This document shows, one piece after another, positions 54,544-62,447 of a DNA stretch of 64,000 bases. The position numbers were made by a program, and so were the translations under genes. Numbering within the stretch: position 1 is the first letter of the stretch; each line of letters begins with the position of its first letter. The stretch covers positions 1,057,001 through 1,121,000 of the forward strand of contig NZ_CP136422.1 of assembly GCF_034355335.1 (NCBI RefSeq), read 5' to 3'. The notes below the pieces were generated by a model, which saw nothing but the letters and a program-made list of their open reading frames with translations, was not told where the DNA came from and made no database searches. This stretch comes from Blautia coccoides (lineage in GTDB: Bacteria > Bacillota > Clostridia > Lachnospirales > Lachnospiraceae).

Positions 54544-55458
54544 ATGCAGAAGAGAACATTGTATCAGTCCGGTAAATTTTATAAGGGGAATCTCCACACA
54601 CATTCCATCCGATCAGACGGAGACAGCGAACCACAGGATATTGCCCAAAGGTACAGGGAGGAGGGATATTCCTTCCTGGCCATCACAGACCACTGGATCT
54701 ATGGGGTGCATGAGGAGTTGAACCGAGAGGATTTTCTCGTATTTCCGGGCACAGAACTGGATCTGGAGCTGCCTGAGCGCAAGGATCATCATCTTGTAAG
54801 CATAGGCCTGCCTGAGACGAACCGGATTCCGGATGATTACCGCTTTGAGAGGGAGAGGACAGGCAATACCCTGTGTACCCCCCAGAGGATCATTGAATAT
54901 ATGGCAGCGCACGGCAATGTCACCATATATGCCCACCCCTACTGGTCAAAAGTGGATTCTACGGATATCAAGAATATCCATGGTCTGCTGGGAATGGAAA
55001 TCTACAACCACGTGGCAGAGTTTGAGGACAGCAACGGTAATTCCGAGACCTATTATGACCATTTTCTGTTCGTAAGGAACAGAACCTTTTGCTTTGCGTG
55101 TGATGATACCCATGAACTGGGACCGCACTGCATAGGCGGGTTCATCATGGCAAAGGCTCGGGAACTTACCCACAGGGGGATTTTCGAGGCATTGAGGGAC
55201 GGAAGCTTTTATGCCTCCACCGGCCCACTGATCCATGACTTTTATGTGGAAGACAATATTGCCCATGCCTCCAGCAGCGACTGCACGGATATTTATTTTA
55301 AGACACCCCACAGAAGCGGACATCTTCACGATGACGAAGGGAAGTTAAGCAGCGGAACCTTTGTGCTGAACGGGGATGAGGAATATGTGCGCCTTGTGGT
55401 GAAGAACGCAGCAGGGGAAAAAGCCTGGTCCCAGCCGGTCTGGCTCTGGCTTTTATAA
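54544..55458 (+). CDS. PHP-domain phosphoesterase, second (rightward operon)
   Basis: A 304-residue cytoplasmic PHP protein unlike the first in length and detail but with the same metal pattern: NLHTHSIRSDGD, AITDHWIYG, IYAHPYWSK and CDDTHELG. The C-terminal third is beta-rich (IYFKTPHRSGH, YVRLVVKNA). It heads the rightward operon and is 21 bases before the EEP-type gene. Two different PHP proteins in one regulon may act on different phosphoesters. Confidence 0.83.
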   Translation: MQKRTLYQSGKFYKGNLHTHSIRSDGDSEPQDIAQRYREEGYSFLAITDHWIYGVHEELNREDFLVFPGTELDLELPERKDHHLVSIGLPETNRIPDDYRFERERTGNTLCTPQRIIEYMAAHGNVTIYAHPYWSKVDSTDIKNIHGLLGMEIYNHVAEFEDSNGNSETYYDHFLFVRNRTFCFACDDTHELGPHCIGGFIMAKARELTHRGIFEALRDGSFYASTGPLIHDFYVEDNIAHASSSDCTDIYFKTPHRSGHLHDDEGKLSSGTFVLNGDEEYVRLVVKNAAGEKAWSQPVWLWLL

Positions 55459-55479
55459 AAAGCTTCGGGAGGAAAATGC

Positions 55480-56271
55480 ATGAAACTGGTTACTTTTAAT
55501 ATACGATGTGATTTCGGGCAGGACAAAGAAAATTGTTTTTCAAGCCGCAAAAAATTGATCGCAGCAAAGATCCGGAAGGAACAGCCGGATGTCATCTGTT
55601 TTCAGGAGGTCCTTCCCCATGTGGCAGTGTGGCTGAAAGAAAATCTGGAGGGATATTATGTGATCGGATGCGGCAGGGATGAAAAACTGGGGGATGAGCA
55701 GGTGTCTGTGGCGTACCGGAGGGACACAGTGAATCTGATCTCCATGGATACCTTCTGGCTGTCAGGGGAGCCCCATGTGCCGGGAAGCCGATACGATTGC
55801 CAGAGCATCTGCCCTAGGGTCTGTACCGGAGCTGTGTTTTCATATACCGGGGATCCGGGAAAAGAATATCTGTTCCGGCTGTATAACATTCATCTGGACC
55901 ATCTTGGCGGGGAAGCCAGAAGGCTGGGTCTGGAGCTTATATTGAAAAGAGCGGACCGGGAACCGGAATTTCCGGGGATTCCTGTGATCCTGGCCGGGGA
56001 TTTTAACGCAGAGCCGGACAGTCCGGAGCTTGCAGTTCTTGAGAGATGCAGCGCTTTTACAAATGTCACAGAGGGCATTGGGATCACTTACCACGGATTT
56101 GAGCCTGAGGACACACCGGAGCGGATCGATCATATATTTGCCGGCAGGCCCTTTGTCTGCCAAAATGTTGAAAAATGGGAGGACAGGGACGGGGAAGTCT
56201 GGCTGTCTGACCATTATCCCATCTGTGCAGTGCTGGAGTGTGAGCCTGGCAGAGAAGAGAAATGTCCATGA
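55480..56271 (+). CDS. Endonuclease/exonuclease/phosphatase-fold phosphodiesterase
   Basis: A 263-residue protein of the EEP superfamily. The metal-binding Glu appears in ICFQEV, the catalytic His in LYNIHLDHLGGEAR, the Asp-Asn pair in LAGDFNAEPDS, and the terminal SDHYPI. All are intact. Members include DNase I-like enzymes, sphingomyelinase-like and sugar phosphodiesterases. No signal peptide. Placement in a sugar operon favours an intracellular phosphodiesterase acting on a sugar phosphodiester, not DNA. Confidence 0.82.
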   Translation: MKLVTFNIRCDFGQDKENCFSSRKKLIAAKIRKEQPDVICFQEVLPHVAVWLKENLEGYYVIGCGRDEKLGDEQVSVAYRRDTVNLISMDTFWLSGEPHVPGSRYDCQSICPRVCTGAVFSYTGDPGKEYLFRLYNIHLDHLGGEARRLGLELILKRADREPEFPGIPVILAGDFNAEPDSPELAVLERCSAFTNVTEGIGITYHGFEPEDTPERIDHIFAGRPFVCQNVEKWEDRDGEVWLSDHYPICAVLECEPGREEKCP

Positions 56272-56347
56272 AATAACTAATTTTTATCCATTGTGGAAAT
56301 TTGGCGGAAAAAAATATAATAGACAACAGAAGGAAGGAGGATACCAA

Positions 56348-57304
56348 ATGCAAGCGGTAAAAAGTTTGGGAAAGAAAAAGAAAGAAAAGCGGCCAAAGCA
56401 GCCACTGGGAAAGCGGCTCGTCCGCTACTGGCCTCTGTATGTGATGCTGCTGCCGGCGCTCATCTATTACGCGCTGATCTGCTACGTACCCATGGCCGGT
56501 TCTGTGCTGGCTTTCAAGGATTACTCTTTTAACAAGGGTATCTGGGGAAGCCCTTGGGTGGGTCTTAAGTATTTCAAGACCTTTTTTGAAAGCTATGACG
56601 CCCCCAGACTGATCTTGAATACATTCAGGATCGGATTTATCAAATGTGTGCTGGAGTTCCCGTTCGCTATTATCCTGGCACTGATGCTCAACGAGATCAG
56701 GAACATGAAGTTTAAGAAGGTGACGCAGACCATTACATATCTGCCTCATTTCCTGTCATCGGTTATCATCGTCACAATGCTCCAGAGGATTCTTGCGCCG
56801 GATACCGGTATACTGAACCAGATCATAGCAGGCATGGGAGGAGACGGCGGCACATTCTTTATGATGGACGCCAAGTATTTCCTGAAGATTTTGTTTTCCA
56901 TGGACCTGTGGAGAAATATCGGATGGGATTCCATCATCTATCTAGCGGCGATCAGCAGTGTGGATACAGCTCTGTATGAGGCGGCTGAGATGGACGGGTG
57001 CGGAAAGCTGAAAAAAATGTGGCACATTACACTGCCGGGGATCAGGGGAACAATAGGTCTGCTGTTCATCATGGGCATCGGAGGTCTGCTCTCCTCAGGC
57101 GTGGATCAAATCTGGCTTTTGCGTACACCCGGCAATATGACGCTGGCTGATACGCTGGATGTATATGTGGTCCGGGTAGGACTGCAGGGGGGCCAGTTTG
57201 GATATGCCACGGCGATCGGGCTTATACAGGGAGTCGTGGGATTGATACTGGTTGTGATCAGCAATAAGATATGTAAGAAGATCACAGATGTGGGACTTTG
57301 GTAG
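56348..57304 (+). CDS. Sugar ABC transporter permease, LplB type
   Basis: A 318-residue permease. ATG 56348 is preceded by AAGGAGG; the frame opens earlier inside the EEP gene without ribosome site. Six membrane segments are visible, with the EAA loop EAAEMDGCGKLKKMWHITLP near residues 215-235. LplB-like permeases work with an LplA-type lipoprotein and an LplC-type permease, and share a general ATPase not encoded here, as in many Firmicutes. Confidence 0.92.
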   Translation: MQAVKSLGKKKKEKRPKQPLGKRLVRYWPLYVMLLPALIYYALICYVPMAGSVLAFKDYSFNKGIWGSPWVGLKYFKTFFESYDAPRLILNTFRIGFIKCVLEFPFAIILALMLNEIRNMKFKKVTQTITYLPHFLSSVIIVTMLQRILAPDTGILNQIIAGMGGDGGTFFMMDAKYFLKILFSMDLWRNIGWDSIIYLAAISSVDTALYEAAEMDGCGKLKKMWHITLPGIRGTIGLLFIMGIGGLLSSGVDQIWLLRTPGNMTLADTLDVYVVRVGLQGGQFGYATAIGLIQGVVGLILVVISNKICKKITDVGLW

Positions 57305-57335
57305 TGTGATCAGAGAAATTAAAGGAGGATGAGGT

Positions 57336-59072
57336 ATGAAGCGAAAAGCAGCAAAAACAATTCTGGCGCTGGCTCTGTGCGGTGCCATGACAGCCGGTGC
57401 TTTGGCCGGCTGCGGAGGAAATGAAAAAGAGACAGCCAAAAATGTAAGTGCAGAGAGTAAAGAAGGAAAACCGGACACCTGGATCGCAGACCGCACCATC
57501 ACGGTACAGGCATATGTGGATGACATTGGAAATTCCCTTCCCAAGGATTTAAACGATACCCCTACGATGAAAAAGATCACGGAGCTGACAGGGATCAAGC
57601 TGGATGTTAAATATACTCCCGGTGACAGCGACGCGAAAGTGCTAGCCTCACAACTGGCCTCCGGCACCATTCCGGATGTGATCATCTCCTATCTGGACAA
57701 CTCTACAAGACCGGAGTTTCCGCTTCTATCAAAGGCTGCAAAAGAGGGAATGTTTGCGGATGTATCTGATTATATGAAGAATTCAAAAGTATATTCTAGA
57801 TATTATGAGGACGGCTACCTTCCCTGGGATTCCTATAAGAATGTCACCTTCCGGGATGACCTCGACGGCGTGTATCTGTGGCAGATGAATGTAGATGCTA
57901 CGGACAAGTCTCTGCAGTACAACCCCGAGGAGGATTACCGGGGCGGCATGTACATACAGAAGTCTATTGTGGATCAGTTGGGCATTGATGTGAATGACAT
58001 CAGGACACAGGATGATTTCTATAACCTGCTTGTGAAGATCAAGGAAGGCGGATTTAAAGACAAGAACGGAAATCCGGTCTATCCGCTGGGACCGAAATAC
58101 TGGGGCGGCTCTGTGGATACCCTGGAGTATATCTGTCCGGGATACCGCTGGGGCGTGAGCAAGAACTACAATATTGACACGGACGGAAAAGTGAAGCACG
58201 AGGCGGAGAGGGATTCCATCTATGATGAGATCAATTATATCCGTAAGCTTATAGACGAAGGTCTCATGAATCCGGAATTTTTCACCATGGATTCCACCCG
58301 TGCCCAGGAGGCCTGCAAGAGTTATAACTCTGCGATCATCGCTGACGTGAACAATTATACGGATATTATCTACCAGACAGATGACTGGATCCCCCTGGGG
58401 CCTCTCAATGACATCCAGGGTGACAACAAAAAAGTGACACACGGCAAGAGTGCCAGAGGATGTATGGCGATTTCTTCTAAGGCGGAAAATCCTGAGGAAA
58501 TCTTCCGGTTCTTTGACTGGCTCTCCACAAAAGAGGGGCAGATGATCGCCCAGTACGGGGTTGAGGGCGTAAGCTACGATATGGTTGACGGAAAACCTGT
58601 TCTCAAAGAAGAGGTGCAGCAGGCTTTAAGTGACGGAAATATGGACTACTTACTCAATGATGTGGGCGCCGGCTTCGGTGGAAGCGGAAACTATTTCTTT
58701 GAATTTGTGCTCACCAACAAAGACAATATCAACAATTTCGGCGAGGCAAGGCCTGGGGCGTCCTCCAACGATACCTTTGCCAGAAGTGTTGAAGTCGCAA
58801 AGGATTACCCCTATGTGAAAAAACTGATCCCGGGACTGGACGCGCCGGCGTATCTGTCCTCAGAGGGAATGGAAGATGTCAAGACACAGATGGATCTGCT
58901 CAACTGGGATGAAGTATTTGTCCAGGCATGTTTTGCAAAGTCTGATGACGAGGTGAAGAATATCATTGAGTCCTTCCGCGGTCAGCTAAAGGCAGCAGGC
59001 GTGGAGAAGTTTGAGGATTATGTGGCGGATGTCTATAACAAGGATAAGAAAGCTGTCAACTTTTATGATTGA
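57336..59072 (+). CDS. Extracellular sugar-binding lipoprotein, LplA type
   Basis: A 578-residue lipoprotein. Its signal peptide ends in the lipobox LAGC, so Cys26 should carry lipid. The size and phrases (VKYTPGDSDAKVLASQLASG, FFDWLSTKEGQMIAQYGVEG) match family 1 binding proteins of the Lpl/YtcQ class, which are larger than common sugar-binding proteins and usually bind complex oligosaccharides. It lies between the two permease genes. The ligand cannot be read from sequence. Confidence 0.92.
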   Translation: MKRKAAKTILALALCGAMTAGALAGCGGNEKETAKNVSAESKEGKPDTWIADRTITVQAYVDDIGNSLPKDLNDTPTMKKITELTGIKLDVKYTPGDSDAKVLASQLASGTIPDVIISYLDNSTRPEFPLLSKAAKEGMFADVSDYMKNSKVYSRYYEDGYLPWDSYKNVTFRDDLDGVYLWQMNVDATDKSLQYNPEEDYRGGMYIQKSIVDQLGIDVNDIRTQDDFYNLLVKIKEGGFKDKNGNPVYPLGPKYWGGSVDTLEYICPGYRWGVSKNYNIDTDGKVKHEAERDSIYDEINYIRKLIDEGLMNPEFFTMDSTRAQEACKSYNSAIIADVNNYTDIIYQTDDWIPLGPLNDIQGDNKKVTHGKSARGCMAISSKAENPEEIFRFFDWLSTKEGQMIAQYGVEGVSYDMVDGKPVLKEEVQQALSDGNMDYLLNDVGAGFGGSGNYFFEFVLTNKDNINNFGEARPGASSNDTFARSVEVAKDYPYVKKLIPGLDAPAYLSSEGMEDVKTQMDLLNWDEVFVQACFAKSDDEVKNIIESFRGQLKAAGVEKFEDYVADVYNKDKKAVNFYD

Positions 59073-59094
59073 CAGGTGAGAGAGGGTGTTAAGG

Positions 59095-60006
59095 ATGAGT
59101 AAAGGCCAAAAAAGCAAGATCAAGAGCAGCCGGACAGACATTATTGTGCAGGCTATTGTATATATGATAGTCATTGCGGTCTGTCTGATCATTATACTGC
59201 CCTGTCTGAATGTATTGGTACTGGCATTCAATGACGGAAAGGATGCCGCCCGGGGCGGTATCTGGTTCTGGCCCAGAGTGCCCACGTTTGACAATATTAA
59301 GGAAGTGTTCCGGGACGGCGGCATCATCCGGGCTTACGGATATACAGTTGCCAGGACGGTCATCGGCACCGTGCTAAGCCTGACGGTGACTACTCTGGCG
59401 GCATTTTCCCTGAAACAGAAGGATTTGCCGGGAAATAAGCTGATCACCATGCTGATCACATTTACCATGCTGTTCAGCGGAGGTATGATCCCTACTTATA
59501 TCCAGTATAAGAACCTGCATCTGCTCAACAGCTTTTGGGTTTATGTGGTGCCCTCCCTGGTGAGTGTGACGTATCTTCTGATGGCCAGGACCTTCTTTGA
59601 GGGGATTCCGGACAGTCTGGAGGAATCGGCAAAGCTGGACGGATGCAGCTATTTTCAGATTTATTCGCGCATCATGCTCCCCTTAAGTAAACCTGTGATC
59701 GCGGTGGTGGGACTTTATACGGCGGTAAATCACTGGAATGACTGGTTTGCCGGAGCGTTCTACATGAGTGATACCTCCAAGTGGCCGGTACAGACCGTGC
59801 TTCAGCAGATGCTGAGCAAGGCCATGAGTTCTCAGCAGGATATTACCTCTGTGGCTCAGGCGCTGGCCCAGAATGCAACAGCTGTCACATCAGATTCCCT
59901 GAAGATGGCAGCAGTGGTGATCACTACAGTTCCGATCCTGTGTGTATATCCCTTTGTGCAGAAATATTTTGCGCAGGGCGCTATGATCGGGGCAGTGAAG
60001 GGTTGA
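59095..60006 (+). CDS. Sugar ABC transporter permease, LplC/YtcP type
   Basis: A 303-residue permease. ATG 59095 is preferred to a GTG at 59086 because the AGAGAGGG site suits it. Six membrane segments; the EAA loop reads ESAKLDGCSYFQIYSRIMLPLS. The C-terminal FAQGAMIGAVKG tail is typical of the family. A terminator follows, which may dampen reading into the kinase gene. Confidence 0.92.
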   Translation: MSKGQKSKIKSSRTDIIVQAIVYMIVIAVCLIIILPCLNVLVLAFNDGKDAARGGIWFWPRVPTFDNIKEVFRDGGIIRAYGYTVARTVIGTVLSLTVTTLAAFSLKQKDLPGNKLITMLITFTMLFSGGMIPTYIQYKNLHLLNSFWVYVVPSLVSVTYLLMARTFFEGIPDSLEESAKLDGCSYFQIYSRIMLPLSKPVIAVVGLYTAVNHWNDWFAGAFYMSDTSKWPVQTVLQQMLSKAMSSQQDITSVAQALAQNATAVTSDSLKMAAVVITTVPILCVYPFVQKYFAQGAMIGAVKG

Positions 60007-60009
60007 CAG

Positions 60010-60047
60010 AAAACCGGCTTTTAGTTCGCGCTGAAAGCCGGTTTTTT
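60010..60047 (+). terminator. Terminator inside the rightward operon, after the importer
   Basis: AACCGGCTTT (60012-60021) pairs with AAAGCCGGTT (60034-60043), then a run of T. It lies between the transporter genes and the enzymes, so downstream genes may be made at lower level or have their own promoter. Confidence 0.8.
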
Positions 60048-60100
60048 ACCTGTCAGGCAGCAGTTGTGCTGCGCAGATGAAGACAAAAGGAGCAGAGAAA

Positions 60101-61063
60101 ATGAGTGAAAAGAAATGGGATGTCTATGTCTACGGAGACGTAAATGCGGATATTATCATTCCCGGAGTGGAGAAGCTTCCCGCGCCGGGACAGGAGGAGC
60201 TTGTCTCCTCTATGGAGACTTATGTGGGAGGCGGGGCGGCCCTGTTTACATTGGGACTTGGTAAACTGGGGCTTCATCCGGTCTTCCAGGGGGCAGTAGG
60301 GGATGACTGTTACGGTCATATGATCCGGGAGACCTTTGAAAGAGCAGGCGTGGATACAGAACTGCTTGTGACCGGGAAGGACGAGCGGACAGGAATCTCT
60401 TTGAGCTTTACCAATGCCCATGACCGGTCCTTTCTCACTTACAGAGGTACTAATGCTGACTTAAGTATGGACAGGGTGAAGATAGAAAAAGCAGGCCGGG
60501 CACGGCATATTCACGTGACAGGTTATGAGGGGGAGGAATGCCATGATTCCTATGCACGGCTGCTGCGCCGGGTGAAAAGGGAGACAGGGGCCACCGTCTC
60601 CTTTGATGTGGGATGGGACCCCACCGGAAGCTGGAGCAGCAGGATCTATGAGCTGTTTCCGTGGATCGATGTCCTTTTTATGAATGAGACAGAGGCGGAA
60701 CACTATGGAAAGACAGACTCGCCGGAAGAGGCAGCCGTTCGGTTTGCCCGGGAGTGCGGACAGACAGTGATCAAGCTGGGAAAAAAAGGTTCCCTTGCAG
60801 TAAAAGACGGTGTGGTGTACCACAGACCGTCTTACCGGGTAGAGGCTGTGGACACCACCGGTGCAGGTGATTCCTTCAATGCCGGATATATCTACGGTTT
60901 TCTGAAAGGGGAAGCCATTGAAAGATGTCTGCAGTACGGTAACATCTGCGGTGCCTTCTCCGTGTCTGCACATGGGGGAAATACCGGTTTTCCGGAAGAA
61001 AAGGAACTGCTTCGTTTTGCCAAGGGTCGTGAAAATGAGAAAGTGAAGAGTGAACAGCTATAA
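60101..61063 (+). CDS. PfkB-family carbohydrate kinase
   Basis: A 320-residue sugar kinase. ATG 60101 follows AAAAGGAG. The N-terminal substrate block YVGGGAALFTLGLGKLG and the C-terminal ATP/base signature DTTGAGDSFNAGYIYGFL are clear. Members phosphorylate fructose, ribose, nucleosides or related sugars. Its specific substrate is unknown; in this regulon it may phosphorylate a sugar freed by the GH4 or GH38 enzymes. Confidence 0.88.
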   Translation: MSEKKWDVYVYGDVNADIIIPGVEKLPAPGQEELVSSMETYVGGGAALFTLGLGKLGLHPVFQGAVGDDCYGHMIRETFERAGVDTELLVTGKDERTGISLSFTNAHDRSFLTYRGTNADLSMDRVKIEKAGRARHIHVTGYEGEECHDSYARLLRRVKRETGATVSFDVGWDPTGSWSSRIYELFPWIDVLFMNETEAEHYGKTDSPEEAAVRFARECGQTVIKLGKKGSLAVKDGVVYHRPSYRVEAVDTTGAGDSFNAGYIYGFLKGEAIERCLQYGNICGAFSVSAHGGNTGFPEEKELLRFAKGRENEKVKSEQL

Positions 61064-61079
61064 GCGAAAGGAGATCAAT

Positions 61080-62444
61080 ATGAAGATTGCAGTCATAGGC
61101 GGTGCAGGTGTGAGAACCGTCATATTTATCAACGGACTTTTAAAGAGATATAAAAAGCTGCATATAGACGAGGTGGTGCTTTACGATATCCAGGAAGAAA
61201 AACAGAGGATCATCGAACGGCTGTGTTGTCATGTGGTGGAGCGGAAACAGGAAGATCTGAAGGTGTGGGCGGCAAAAACGCCCCGGGAGGCTCTTGAGGG
61301 TGCTGACTATGTGGTGACAACCCTTCGTGTGGGCGGGGATCATTCCCGTGTGATGGATGAGAAGATTGCTCTGGAACACGGTGTCATCGGCCAGGAGACC
61401 ACAGGCGTTGGGGGATTTTCCATGGCAGTGCGCACGATCCCGGTGCTTTTGGAATACTGCAGAATGATAGAAAAGTATGCCCCGGACGCATGGATCTTTA
61501 ATTTTACCAATCCGTCCGGGCTTGTGACCCAGGCGCTCCGGTCAGCAGGCTATGACCGGGTGATAGGGATCTGCGATGCGCCCAGCAGCACAAAGTACCG
61601 AATGGCGGCCTGGCTGGGAGTAAAGGAGGAGGATCTGTATGTGGAGTTTTTCGGACTGAACCATCTGTCCTGGATAAGGAGCGTGAAGAAAGAGGGGGAA
61701 GAGATCCTTCCGAAACTTCTGGCAGACGACAGCTTTCTGGGAGAGATCCAGGAATTTGCCATGTTCGATCCCAAGCTTCTGCGTCTAATGGAACTTCTGC
61801 CAAATGAGTATCTGTATTATTACTACCACAGAGAGAAGGCACTGGCCAATATCCAGAGGGCAGGTGCCGCCAGAGGCGAGACGATCGAGGAGATCAACAG
61901 GCGCATGATGGAGGAACTGAAAAGCATGGACATAGATGCGGACCCCGAGGGAGCACTTCAGGTATTCCTGTATTACATGCAGCTGAGAGAGAATTCTTAC
62001 ATGAGTATCGAATCAGGGGCAGCCAAACGTCCCACTGCGGAGAAGGGCAGCCTGGAGGTTCCTGACGGTATGGGATATGCGGGTGTGATGCTGGACTGTA
62101 TCGAGGGGATGCAGAGCAAAGAGGGAAAATACCTGGTGCTCTCTGTGGAAAACCAGGGATGTATTCCGGGATTGGCAGACAGTGATGTGGTGGAAGTGAC
62201 CTGCCGCGTCTCATCAGAGGGGATCTGCCCGGTACCTGCGGTCCGGGTGCCCCGCCAGTGTGATATCCTGATGCGGCTGATCAAAAATTATGAGTGTCTT
62301 ACAGTGGAGGCTGTGAGGAAAGGCTCTTATGAGTATGCAGCCCAGGCGCTTATGCTTCATCCGCTGGTGAACTCCTGGTCTTTGGCCAGGGAACTGCTGG
62401 AGGCCTATGACAAAGCCTATGGGGGATTGTTTGGAAAGGAGTAA
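61080..62444 (+). CDS. Glycoside hydrolase family 4 enzyme
   Basis: A 454-residue NAD-dependent, metal-requiring glycosidase. ATG 61080 follows AAAGGAG; the previous gene stops 16 bases before it. NAD site IGGAGVRT lies near residues 6-13, then NPSG 144-147, the metal-site Cys in CDAP (165-168) and GLNH (192-195). GH4 members with CDMP act on 6-phospho-alpha-glucosides, those with CNVP or CNIP on 6-phospho-beta-glucosides; CDAP fits neither exactly. A phosphorylated or alpha-linked substrate is plausible. Confidence 0.85.
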   Translation: MKIAVIGGAGVRTVIFINGLLKRYKKLHIDEVVLYDIQEEKQRIIERLCCHVVERKQEDLKVWAAKTPREALEGADYVVTTLRVGGDHSRVMDEKIALEHGVIGQETTGVGGFSMAVRTIPVLLEYCRMIEKYAPDAWIFNFTNPSGLVTQALRSAGYDRVIGICDAPSSTKYRMAAWLGVKEEDLYVEFFGLNHLSWIRSVKKEGEEILPKLLADDSFLGEIQEFAMFDPKLLRLMELLPNEYLYYYYHREKALANIQRAGAARGETIEEINRRMMEELKSMDIDADPEGALQVFLYYMQLRENSYMSIESGAAKRPTAEKGSLEVPDGMGYAGVMLDCIEGMQSKEGKYLVLSVENQGCIPGLADSDVVEVTCRVSSEGICPVPAVRVPRQCDILMRLIKNYECLTVEAVRKGSYEYAAQALMLHPLVNSWSLARELLEAYDKAYGGLFGKE

Positions 62445-62447
62445 AAA

